A DNA stretch of 64,000 nt from Harmonia axyridis (taxonomy: Eukaryota > Arthropoda > Insecta > Coleoptera > Coccinellidae): contig NC_059508.1 in assembly GCF_914767665.1 (NCBI RefSeq), positions 24,489,501-24,553,500 on the forward strand, written 5' to 3'. Below are positions 9,697 to 21,800 of the stretch, in pieces. Below the pieces are notes generated by a model. It was not told where the DNA came from. It saw only the letters and a list, made by a program, of their open reading frames with translations, and ran no database searches. Positions within the stretch are counted from its first letter, which is position 1, and each line of letters starts with the position of its first letter. The position numbers and the translations under genes were made by a program.

Positions 9697-11058
9697 TTGT
9701 TGATTTTCTTGGACTCGGATGTCACGCCGGTAGCTATAATCTCCCACGTGGTAAGGTCAATTGCTGCTGTAACCACAAATGCACGACTGACTTCTGTTGT
9801 TGATTTCATTTGTTTGTTATTTCCTTCAATGTTTCTCATTCTAACACTTTTCATCGTATTGCACAGGGACGAAAGCTTGACACGCGTGTCTAAGGAAACC
9901 ACTTTGGTATAAGGGACTGTTCTTATTTCCTTCTTTTTGTTTAATGAACAATTATCCAAGTAAGCCGTTCCACATTGTTGATTATCTTGGGCTCGGATGT
10001 CACGCAGGTAGCTATAATCTCCCACGTGGTAAGGTCAATTGCTGCTGTAACCACGAATGCACGACTGACTTCTGTTGTTGATTTCATTCGTTTGTTATTT
10101 TCTTCAATGATTCTCATTCCAGCACTTTTCATCGTATTGCACAGGGACGAAAGCTTGACACGCGTGTCTAAGGAAACCACTTTGGTATAAGGGACTGTTC
10201 TCATTCCCTTCTTTTTGTTTAATGAACAATTATCCAAGTAAGCCGTTCCACATTGTTGATTTTCTTGGGCTCGGATGTCACGCAGGTAGCTGTTATCTCC
10301 CACGTGGTAAGGTCAATTGCTGCTGTAACCACGAATGCACGACTGACTTCTGTTGTTGATTTCATTCGTTTGTTATTTTCTTCAATGTTTCTCATTCTAA
10401 CACTTTTCATCGTATTGCACAGTGACGAAAGCTTGACACACGTGTCTAAGGAAACCACTTTGGTATGAGGGACTACTCTTCTTCCCTTTTTTCTTTTTGA
10501 TGAACAATTATCCAAGTAAGCCATTCCACATTGTTGATTTTCTTGGACTAGGATGTCACGCAGCTATCTATAATCTCCCACGTGGAAAGGTCAATTGCTG
10601 CTGTAACCACAAATGCACGACTGACTTCTGTTGTTGATTTCTTTTGTTTGTTATTTCCTTCTATGTTTCTCATTCTAACACTTTTCATCGTATTGCACAG
10701 GGACGAAAGCTTGACACGCATGTCTGAGAAAACCACTTTGGTATGAGGGACTGTTCTTATTCCCTTTTTTTTGTTTAATCAACAATTATCCAAGTAAGCC
10801 ATTCCACATTGTTGATTTTCTTGAACTCGGATGACACGCAGGTAGCTATAATCTCCCACGTGGTAAGGTCAATTGCTACTGTAACCACAAATGCACGACT
10901 GACTTCTGTTGTTGATTTCATTTGTTTGTTATTTCCTTCTATGTTTCTCATTCTAACACTTTTTATCGTATTGCACAGGGACGAAAGCTTGACACGCGTG
11001 TCTAAGGAAACCACTTTTTTTTGTTTAATCAACAATTATCCAAGTAGGCCATTCCACA
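9697..11058. repeat. Module S copy 1, left part
   Basis: Units at 9697, 9975, 10253, 10531 and 10809 correspond to 19360-20472, 24608-25720, 38113-39225 and 45587-46699. Diagnostic marks are CACGCCGGTAG in the first unit, TTGTTGATTATC in the second, GACTACTCTTCTTCCC after the third, GGACTAGG in the fourth and TTGAACTCGG in the fifth. The fifth unit ends in a 28-bp deletion between T runs, giving 250-bp spacing to the next landmark. S is the most frequently copied large module in the window. Confidence 0.88.
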
Positions 11059-12973
11059 TTGTTGATTTTCTTGGACTCGGATGTCACGCAGGTAGCTATA
11101 ATCTCCCACGTGGTAAGGTCAATTGCTGCTGTAACCACAAATGCACGACTGACTTCTAATGTTGATTTCATTCGTTTGTTATTTTCTTCAATGTTTCTCA
11201 TTTTAATACTTTTCATCGTATTGCACAGGGACGAAAGCTTGACATGCGTGTCTTAGGAAACCACTTTGGTATAAGGGACTGTTCTTATTCCCTTTTTTTT
11301 GTTTAATGAACAATTATCCGAATAAGCCATTCAACATTGTTGAATTTCTTGGACTCGGATGTCACGCAGGTAGCTAGAATCTCCCACGTGGTAATGTCAA
11401 TTGCTGCTGTAACCACAAATGCACGACTGACTTCTGTTGTTGATTTCATTTGTTTGTTTTTTCCTTCTATGTTTCTCATTCTTACACTTTTCATCGTATT
11501 GCACAGGGACGAAAGCTTGACACACGTGTCTATGGAAACCACATTCGTATAAGGGACTGTTCTTACTTCATTCTTTCTGTATAATGATCAATTATCCAAG
11601 TAAGTCATTCCACATTGTTGATTTTCTTGAACTCGGATGTCACGCAGGTAGCTATAATCTCCCACGTGGTAAGGTCAATTGCTGCTGAAACCACAAATGC
11701 ACGACTGACTTCTGTTGTTGATTTCATTTGTTTGTTATTTCCTTCAATGTTTCTCATTCTAACACTTTTCATCGTATTGCACAGGGACGAAAGCTTGACA
11801 CACGTGTCTAAGAAAACCACTTTGGTATGAGGGACTGTTCTTATTTCCTTCTTTTTGTTCAATCAACAATTATCCAAGTAAGCCATTCCACATTGTTGAT
11901 TTTCTTGGACTCGGATGTCACGCAGGTAGCTATAAGCTCCCACGTGGTAAGGTCAATTGCTGCTGTAATCACAAATGCACGACTGACTTCTGTTGTTGAT
12001 TTCATTTGTTTGTTATTTCCTTCTATGTTTCTCATTCTAACACTTTTCATCGTATTGCACAGGGACGAAAGCTTGACACACGTGTCTAAGGAAACCACTT
12101 TGGTATAAGGGACTGTTCTTATTTTTTTTTTGTTTAATCAACAATTATCCAAGTAGGCCATTCCACATTGTTGATTTTCTTGGACTCGGATGTCACGCAG
12201 GTAGCTATTATCTCCCACGTGGTAAGGTCAATTGCTGCTGTAACCACAAATGCACGACTGACTTCTAATGTTGATTTCATTTGTTTGTTATTTCCTTCAA
12301 TGTTTCTCATTCTAACACTTCTCATCGTATTGCACAGGGACGAAAGCTTGACACACGTGTCTAAGGAAACCACTTTGGTATAAGGGACTGTTCTTATTCT
12401 CTTTTTTTTGTTTAATCAACAATTATCCAAGTAGGCCATTCCACATTGTTGATTATCTTGGACTCGGATGTCACGCAGGTAGCTATAATCTCCCACGTGG
12501 TAAGGTCAATTGCTGCTGCAACCACAAATGCACGACTGACTTCTGTTGTTGATTTCATTTGTTTGTTATTTCCTTCTATGTTTCTCATTCTAACACTTTT
12601 CATCGTATTGCACAGGGACGAAAGCTTGACACGCGTGTCTAAGGAAACCACTTTGGTATAAGGGACTGTTCTTATTCCCTTCGTTTTGTTCAATCAACAA
12701 TTATCCAAGTAAGCCATTCCACATTGTTGATTTTCTTGGACTCGAATGTCACGCAGGTAGCTATAATCTCCCACGTGGTAAGGTCAATTGCTGCTGTAAC
12801 CACAAATGCTCGACTGACTTCTGTTGTTGATTTCATTTGTTTGTTATTTCCTTCAATGTTTCTCATTCTAACACTTTTCATCGTATTGCACAGGGACGAA
12901 AGCTTGACACACGTGTCTAAGGATACCACTTTTTTTTGTTTAATCAACAATTATCCAAGTAGGCCATTCCACA
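11059..12973. repeat. 7-mer higher-order repeat, 1,915 bp, copy 1
   Basis: Landmarks at 11059, 11337, 11615, 11893, 12168, 12446 and 12724 repeat exactly 1,915 bp later at 12974-14639. The length is five 278-bp spacings plus one of 275 (CCC missing before the T run) and one of 250 (the 28-bp deletion). The 11337 unit has TTGTTGAATTTC and GCCATTCAAC, shared only with its duplicate at 13252. The final unit is the junction chimera: it has the GGATACCAC mark of the 14639 unit followed by the T-run deletion of the 10809 unit. Confidence 0.93.
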
Positions 12974-14916
12974 TTGTTGATTTTCTTGGACTCGGATGTC
13001 ACGCAGGTAGCTATAATCTCCCACGTGGTAAGGTCAATTGCTGCTGTAACCACAAATGCACGACTGACTTCTAATGTTGATTTCATTCGTTTGTTATTTT
13101 CTTCAATGTTTCTCATTTTAATACTTTTCATCGTATTGCACAGGGACGAAAGCTTGACATGCGTGTCTTAGGAAACCACTTTGGTATAAGGGACTGTTCT
13201 TATTCCCTTTTTTTTGTTTAATGAACAATTATCCGAATAAGCCATTCAACATTGTTGAATTTCTTGGACTCGGATGTCACGCAGGTAGCTAGAATCTCCC
13301 ACGTGGTAATGTCAATTGCTGCTGTAACCACAAATGCACGACTGACTTCTGTTGTTGATTTCATTTGTTTGTTTTTTCCTTCTATGTTTCTCATTCTTAC
13401 ACTTTTCATCGTATTGCACAGGGACGAAAGCTTGACACACGTGTCTATGGAAACCACATTCGTATAAGGGACTGTTCTTACTTCATTCTTTCTGTATAAT
13501 GATCAATTATCCAAGTAAGTCATTCCACATTGTTGATTTTCTTGAACTCGGATGTCACGCAGGTAGCTATAATCTCCCACGTGGTAAGGTCAATTGCTGC
13601 TGAAACCACAAATGCACGACTGACTTCTGTTGTTGATTTCATTTGTTTGTTATTTCCTTCAATGTTTCTCATTCTAACACTTTTCATCGTATTGCACAGG
13701 GACGAAAGCTTGACACACGTGTCTAAGAAAACCACTTTGGTATGAGGGACTGTTCTTATTTCCTTCTTTTTGTTCAATCAACAATTATCCAAGTAAGCCA
13801 TTCCACATTGTTGTTTTTCTTGGACTCGGATGTCACGCAGGTAGCTATAAGCTCCCACGTGGTAAGGTCAATTGCTGCTGTAATCACAAATGCACGACTG
13901 ACTTCTGTTGTTGATTTCATTTGTTTGTTATTTCCTTCTATGTTTCTCATTCTAACACTTTTCATCGTATTGCACAGGGACGAAAGCTTGACACACGTGT
14001 CTAAGGAAACCACTTTGGTATAAGGGACTGTTCTTATTTTTTTTTTGTTTAATCAACAATTATCCAAGTAGGCCATTCCACATTGTTGATTTTCTTGGAC
14101 TCGGATGTCACGCAGGTAGCTATTATCTCCCACGTGGTAAGGTCAATTGCTGCTGTAACCACAAATGCACGACTGACTTCTAATGTTGATTTCATTTGTT
14201 TGTTATTTCCTTCAATGTTTCTCATTCTAACACTTCTCATCGTATTGCACAGGGACGAAAGCTTCACACACGTGTCTGAGGAAACCACTTTGGTATAAGG
14301 GACTGTTCTTATTCCCTTTTTTTTATTTAATCAACAATCATCCAAGTAGGCCATTCCACATTGTTGATTATCTTGGACTCGGATGTCACGCAGGTAGCTA
14401 TAATCTCCCACGTGGTAAGGTCAATTGCTGCTGCAACCACAAATGCACGACTGACTTCTGTTGTTGATTTCATTTGTTTGTTATTTCCTTCTATGTTTCT
14501 CATTCTAACACTTTTCATCGTATTGCACAGGGACGAAAGCTTGACACGCGTGTCTAAGGAAACCACTTTGGTATAAGGGACTGTTCTTATTCCCTTCGTT
14601 TTGTTCAATCAACAATTATCCAAGTAAGCCATTCCACATTGTTGATTTTCTTGGACTCGAATGTCACGCAGGTAGCTATAATCTCCCACGTGGTAAGGTC
14701 AATTGCTGCTGTAACCACAAATGCTCGACTGACTTCTGTTGTTGATTTCATTTGTTTGTTATTTCCTTCAATGTTTCTCATTCTAACACTTTTCATCGTA
14801 TTGCACAGGGACGAAAGCTTGACACACGTGTCTAAGGATACCACTTTGGTATAAGGGACTGTTCTTATTCAATTCTTTTTGTTTAATGAACAATTATCCA
14901 AGTAAGCCGTTACACA
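12974..14916. repeat. 7-mer higher-order repeat, copy 2
   Basis: Landmarks at 12974, 13252, 13530, 13808, 14083, 14361 and 14639 match copy 1 unit by unit. The few differences include TTGTTGTTTTTC at 13808, GCTTCACACACG near 14264, and TTTATTTAATC with ACAATCATCC near 14322-14342. The last unit leaves the repeat through ACTTTGGTATAAGGG and continues into the 14917 unit, as in the single-copy S modules. Other S copies carry this 7-mer once, so the duplication is private to S copy 1. Confidence 0.93.
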
Positions 14917-15750
14917 TTGTTGATTTTCTTGGACTCGGATGTCACGCAGGTAGCTATAATCTCCCACGTGGTAAGGTCAATTGCTGCTGTAACCACAAAT
15001 GCACGACTGACTTCTGTTGTTGATTTCATTCGTTTGTTATTTTCTTCAATGTTTCTCATTCTAACACTTTTCATCGTAATGCACAGGGACGAAAGCTTGA
15101 CACACGTGTCTACGGAAACCACATTGGTATAAGGGACTGTTCTTACTTCATTCTTTCTGTATAATGATCAATTATCCAATTAAGCCATTCCACATTGTTG
15201 ATTTTCTTGGACTCGGATGTCACGCAGGTAGCTATAATCTCCCACGTGGTAAGGTCAATTGCTGCTGTAATCACAAATGCACGACTGACTTCTGTTGTTG
15301 ATTTGATTTGTTTGTTATTTCCTTCAATGTTTCCCATTCTAACACTTCTCATCGTATTGCACAGGGACGAAAGCTTGACAAACGTGTCTATGGAAACCAC
15401 ATTGGTATAAGGGACTGTTCTTATTCCCTTCTTTCTGTATAATGATCAATTATCCAAGTAAGCCATTCCACATTGTTGATTTTCTTGGACTCGGATGACA
15501 CGCAGGTAGCTATTATCTTTTACGTGGTAAGATCAATTGCTGCTGTAACCACAAATGCACGACTGACTTCTGTTGTTGATTTCATTTGTTTGTTATTTCC
15601 GTTAATGTTTCTCATTCTAACATTTCTCATCGTATTGCACAGGGACGAAAGCTTGACACACGTGTCTAAGGAAACCACTTTGGTATAAGGGACTGTTCTT
15701 ATTCTCTTCTTTTTGTTTAATGAACAATTATCCAAGTAAGCCGTTCCACA
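14917..15750. repeat. Module S copy 1, right end
   Basis: Three units at 14917, 15195 and 15473. Marks are GCCGTTACAC before the landmark, TCGTAATGCAC with TCTACGG in the first, TTGATTTGATTTG with TTTCCCATTC in the second, and TTTTACGTGGTAAGATC in the third. They correspond to 22665-23222, 27913-28469, 41418-41974 and 48061-48617. The third unit has TTTCCGTTAATG, shared only with 41974, which links this end to S copy 4. Confidence 0.88.
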
Positions 15751-18700
15751 TTGTTCATTTTCTTGGGCTCGGATGTCACGCAGGTAGCAGTAATCTCCCA
15801 CGTGGTAAGGTCAATTGCTGCTGTAACCACAAATGCACGACTGACTTCTGTTGTTGATTTCATTCGTTTGTTATTTTCTTCAATGTTTCTCATTCTAACA
15901 CTTTTCATCGTATTGCACAGGGACGAAAGCTTGACACGCGTGTCTAAGGAACCACTTTGGTATAAGGGACTGTTCTTATTCCCTTCTTTTTGTTTAATGA
16001 ACAATTATCCAAGTAAGCCATTCCACTTTGTTGATTTTCTTGGACTCGGATGTCACGCAGGTAGCTATAATCTCCCACTTGGTGAGGTCAATTGCTGCTG
16101 TAACCACAAATGCACGACTGACTTCTATTGTTGATTTCATTCGTTTGTTATTTTCTTCAATGATTCTCATTCTAACACTTTTCATCGTATTGCACAGGGA
16201 CGAAAGCTTGACACGCGTGTCTAAGGAAACCACTTTGGTATAAGGGACTGTTCTTATTCCCTTCTTTTTGTTTAATGAACAATTATCCAAGTAAGCAATT
16301 CCACATTGTTGATTTTCTTGGACTCGGATGTCACGCCGGTAGCTATAATCTCCCACGTGGTAAGGTCAATTGCTGCTGTAACCACAAATGCACGACTGAC
16401 TTCTGTTGTTGATTTCATTTGTTTGTTATTTCCTTTAATGTTTCTCATTCTAACACTTTTCATCGTATTGCACAGGGACGAAAGCTTGACACGCGTGTCT
16501 AAGGAAAACACTTTGGTATAAGGGACTGTTCTTATTCCCTTCTTTTTGTTTAATGAACAATTATCCAAGTAAGCCGTTCCACATTGTTGATTTTCTTGGG
16601 CTCGGATGTCACGCAGGTAGCTGTAATCTCCCACGTGGTAAGGTCAATTGCTGCTGTAACCACGAATGCACGACTGACTTCTGTTGTTGATTTCATTCGT
16701 TTGTTATTTTCTTCAATGATTCTCATTCTAACACTTTTCATCGTATTGCACAGGGACGAAAGCTTGACACGCGTGACTAAGGAAACCACTTTGGTATAAG
16801 GGACTGTTCTTATTCCCTTCTTTTTGTTTAATGAACAATTATCCAAGTAAGCCATTCCACATTGTTGATTTTCTTGGACTCGGATGTCACGCAGGTAGCT
16901 ATAATCTCCCACGTGGTGAGGTCAATTGCTGCTGTAACCACAAATGCACGACTGACTTCTGTTGTTGATTTCATTCGTTTGTTATTTTCTTCAATGATTC
17001 TCATTCTAACACTTTTCATCGTATTGCACAGGGACGAAAGCTTGACACGCGTGTCTAAGGAAACCACTTTGGTATAAGGGACTGTTCTTATTCCCTTCTT
17101 TTTGTTTAATGAACAATTATCCAAGTAAGCCGTTCCACATTGTTGATTTTCTTGGGCTCAGATGTCACGCAGGTAGCTGTAATCTCCCACGTGGTAAGGT
17201 CAATTGCTGCTGTAACCACGAATGCACGACTGACTTCTGTTGTTGATTTCATTCGTTTGTTATTTTCTTCAATGATTCTCATTCTAACACTTTTCATCGT
17301 ATTGCACAGGGACGAAAGCTAGACACGCGTGTCTAAGGAAACCACTTTGGTATAAGGGACTGTTCTTATTCCCTTCTTTTTGTTTAATGAACAATTATCC
17401 AAGTAAGCCATTCCACATTGTTGATTTTCTTGGACTCGGATGTCACGCAGGTAGCTATAATCTCCCACGTGGTGAGGTCAATTGCTGCTGTAACCACAAA
17501 TGCACGACTGACTTCTGTTGTTGATTTCATTCGTTTGTTATTTTCTTCAATGTTTCTCATTCTAACACTTTTCATCGTAATGCACAGGAACGAAAGCTTG
17601 ACACACGTGTCTATGGAAACCACATTGGTATAAGGGACTGCTCTTCTTCCCTTTTTTCTTTTTGATGCACAATTATCCAAGTAAGCCATTCCACATTGTT
17701 GATTTTCTTGGACTCGGATGTCACGCAGGTAGCTATAATCTCCCACGTGGTAAGGTCAATTGCTGCTGTAACCACAAATGCACGACTGACTTCTGTTGTT
17801 GATTTCATTTGTTTGTTATTTCCTTTAATGTTTCTCATTCTAACACTTTTCATCGTATTGCACAGGGACGAAAGCTTGACACGCGTGTCTAAGGAAACCA
17901 CTTTGGTATAAGGGACTGTTCTTATTCCCTTCTTTTTGTTTAATGAACAATTATCCAAGTAAGCAATTCCACATTGTTGATTTTCTTGGACTCGGATGTC
18001 ACGCAGGTAGCTATAATCTCCCACGTGGTAAGGTCAATTGCTGCTGTAACCACAAATGCACGACTGACTTCTGTTGTTGATTTCATTTGTTCGTTATTTC
18101 CTTTAATGTTTCTCATTCTAACACTTTTCATCGTATTGCACAGGGACGAAAGCTTGACACGCGTGTCTAAGGAAACCACTTTGGTATAAGGGACTGTTCT
18201 TATTCCCTTCTTTTTGTTTAATGAACAATTATCCAAGTAAGCAATTCCACATTGTTGATTTTCTTGGACTCGGATGTCACGCCGGTATCTATAATCTCCC
18301 ACGTGGTAAGGTCAATTGCTGCTGTAATCACAAATGCACGACTGACTTCTGTTGTTGATTCGATTTGTTTGTTATTTCCTTCAATGTTTCTCATTCTAAC
18401 ACTTCTCATCGTATTGCACAGGGACGAAAGCTTGACACACGTGTCTAAGGAAACCACATTGGTATAAGGGACTGTTCTTATTCCCTTCTTTCTGTATGAT
18501 GATCAATTATCCAAGTAAGCCATTCCACATTATTGATTTTCTTGGACTCGGATGACACGCAGGTAGCTATAATCTTCAACGTGGTAAGGTCAATTGCTGC
18601 TGTAACCACAAATGCACGACTGACTTCTGTTGTTGATTTCATTTGTTTGTTATTTCCTTCAATGTTTCTCATTCTAACACTTTTCATCGTATTGCACAGG

Positions 18701-18807
18701 GACGAAAGCTTGACACACGTGTCTAAGGAAACCACTTTGGTATAAGGGACTGTTCTTATTCCCTTCTTTTTGTTTAATGAACAATTATCCAAGTAAGCCG
18801 TTCCACA
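15751..18807. repeat. Module T copy 1 (eleven monomers)
   Basis: Landmarks at 15751, 16028, 16306, 16584, 16862, 17140, 17418, 17696, 17974, 18252 and about 18530. The series matches 42252-45031 at a constant offset of 26,501. Shared private marks include the one-base deletion AAGGAACCAC near 15950 and 42451, CACTTG in place of CACGTG, CACGCCGGTAG in the 16306 unit, GCTAGACACG in the 17140 unit and CAGGAACG in the 17418 unit. Units 17696, 17974 and 18252 carry GATTTCATTTGTTCG or GATTCG variants. Confidence 0.9.
17320..17335. repeat. 16-bp perfect palindrome TAGACACGCGTGTCTA (first of ten)
   Basis: Here AAGCTTGAC is changed to AAGCTAGAC, which abolishes the HindIII site and extends the 12-bp palindrome by two base pairs on each side. 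The same change begins at 29483, 43821, 49631, 51299, 52132, 54078, 54911, 56578, 57967, 59634 and 61023. At 43821 and 54078 the centre is CACGTGTG, so the palindrome is imperfect there. It marks one monomer type that recurs in every repeat of the right-hand HOR tract. Confidence 0.9.
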
Positions 18808-21800
18808 TTGTTGATTTTCTTGGACTCGGATGACACGCAGGTAGCTATAATCTTTTACGTGGTAAGGTCAATTGCTGCTGTAACCACAAATGCACGACTG
18901 ACTTCTGTTATTGATTTCATTCGTTTGTTATTTTCTTCAATGTTTCTCATTCTAACACTTTCCATCGTATTGCACAGGGACGAAAGCTTGACACGCGTGT
19001 CTAAGGAAACCACTTTGGTATAAGGGACTGTTCTTATTCCCTTCTTTTTGTTTAATGAACAATTATCCAAGCCATTCCACATTGTTGATTTTCTTGGGCT
19101 CGGATGTCACGCAGGTAGCTATAATCTCCCACGTGGTGAGGTCAATTGCTGCTGTAACCACAAATGCACGACTGACTTCTGTTGTTGATTTCATTCGTTT
19201 GTTATTTTCTTCAATGTTTCTCATTCTAACACTTTTCATCGTATTGCACAGGGACGAAAGCTTGACACACGTGTCTAAGGAAACCACTTTGGTATAAGGG
19301 ACTGTTCTTATTCCCTTCTTTTTGTTCAATCAACAATTATCCAAGTAAGCCATTCCACATTGTTGATTTTCTTGGACTCGGATGTCACGCCGGTAGCTAT
19401 AATCTCCCACGTGGTAAGGTCAATTGCTGCTGTAACCACAAATGCACGACTGACTTCTGTTGTTGATTTCATTTGTTTGTTATTTCCTTCAATGTTTCTC
19501 ATTCTAACACTTTTCATCGTATTGCACAGGGACGAAAGCTTGACACGCGTGTCTAAGGAAACCACTTTGGTATAAGGGACTGTTCTTATTTCCTTCTTTT
19601 TGTTTAATGAACAATTATCCAAGTAAGCCGTTCCACATTGTTGATTATCTTGGGCTCGGATGTCACGCAGGTAGCTGTAATCTCCCACGTGGTAAGGTCA
19701 ATTGCTGCTGTAACCACGAATGCACGACTGACTTCTGTTGTTGATTTCATTCGTTTGTTATTTTCTTCAATGATTCTCATTCCAGCACTTTTCATCGTAT
19801 TGCACAGGGACGAAAGCTTGACACGCGTGTCTAAGGAAACCACTTTGGTATAAGGGACTGTTCTCATTCCCTTCTTTTTGTTTAATGAACAATTATCCAA
19901 GTAAGCCGTTCCACATTGTTGATTTTCTTGGGCTCGGATGTCACGCAGGTAGCTGTTATCTCCCACGTGGTAAGGTCAATTGCTGCTGTAACCACGAATG
20001 CACGACTGACTTCTGTTGTTGATTTCATTCGTTTGTTATTTTCTTCAATGTTTCTCATTCTAACACTTTTCATCGTATTGCACAGTGACGAAAGCTTGAC
20101 ACACGTGTCTAAGGAAACCACTTTGGTATGAGGGACTACTCTTCTTCCCTTTTTTCTTTTTGATGAACAATTATCCAAGTAAGCCATTCCACATTGTTGA
20201 TTTTCTTGGACTAGGATGTCACGCAGCTATCTATAATCTCTCACGTGGAAAGGTCAATTGCTGCTGTAACCACAAATGCACGACTGACTTCTGTTGTTGA
20301 TTTCTTTTGTTTGTTATTTCCTTCTATGTTTCTCATTCTAACACTTTTCATCGTATTGCACAGGGACGAAAGCTTGACACACATGTCTGAGAAAACCACT
20401 TTGGTATGAGGGACTGTTCTTATTCCCTTTTTTTTGTTTAATCAACAATTATCCAAGTAAGCCATTCCACATTGTTGATTTTCTTGAACTCGGATGACAC
20501 GCAGGTAGCTATAATCTCCCACGTGGTAAGGTCAATTGCTACTGTAACCACAAATGCACGACTGACTTCTGTTGTTGATTTCATTTGTTTGTTATTTCCT
20601 TCTATGTTTCTCATTCTAACACTTTTCATCGTATTGCACAGGGACGAAAGCTTGACACGCGTGTCTAAGGAAACCACTTTTTTTTGTTTAATCAACAATT
20701 ATCCAAGTAGGCCATTCCACATTGTTGACTTTCTTGGACTCGGATGTCACGCAGGTAGCTATAATCTCCCACGTGGTAAGGTCAATTGCTGCTGTAACCA
20801 CAAATGCACGACTGACTTCTAATGTTGATTTCAGTCGTTTGTTATTTTCTTCAATGTTTCTCATTTTAATACTTTTCATCGTATTGCACAGGGACGAAAG
20901 CTTGACATGCGTGTCTTAGGAAACCACTTTGGTATAAGGGACTGTTCTTATTCCCTTTTTTTTGTTTAATGAACAATTATCCGAATAAGCCATTCCACAT
21001 TGTTGATTTTCTTGGACTCGGATGTCACGCAGGTAGCTAGAATCTCCCACGTGGTAATGTCAATTGCTGCTGTAACCACAAATGCACGACTGACTTCTGT
21101 TGTTGATTTCATTCGTTTGTTTTTTCCTTCTATGTTTCTCATTCTTACACTTTTCATCGTATTGCACAGGGACGAAAGCTTGACACACGTGTCTATGGAA
21201 ACCACATTCGTATAAGGGACTGTTCTTACTTCATTCTTTCTGTATAATGATCAATTATCCAAGTAAGTCATTCCACATTGTTGATTTTCTTGAACTCGGA
21301 TGTCACGCAGGTAGCTATAATCTCCCACGTGGTAAGGTCAATTGCTGCTGAAACCACAAATGCACGACTGACTTCTGTTGTTGATTTCATTTGTTTGTTA
21401 TTTCCTTCAATGTTTCTCATTCTAACACTTTTCATCGTATTGCACAGGGACGAAAGCTTGACACACGTGTCTAAGAAAACCACTTTGGTATGAGGGACTG
21501 TTCTTATTTCCTTCTTTTTGTTCAATCAACAATTATCCAAGTAAGCCATTCCACATTGTTGATTTTCTTGGACTCGGATGTCACGCAGGTAGCTATAAGC
21601 TCCCACGTGGTAAGGTCAATTGCTGCTGTAATCACAAATGCACGACTGACTTCTGTTGTTGATTTCATTTGTTTGTTATTTCCTTCTATGTTTCTCATTC
21701 TATTACTTTTCATCGTATTGCACAGGGACGAAAGCTTGACACACGTGTCTAAGGAAACCACTTTGGTATAAGGGACTGTTCTTATTTTTTTTTTGTTTAA

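Noticed and set aside
17611..18024. Longest minus-strand open frame, 137 codons
   Set aside because: It starts at GTG and simply reads through one and a half satellite monomers in shifting frames. There is no homology, no recognisable domain and no sign of constraint, so I do not call a gene.
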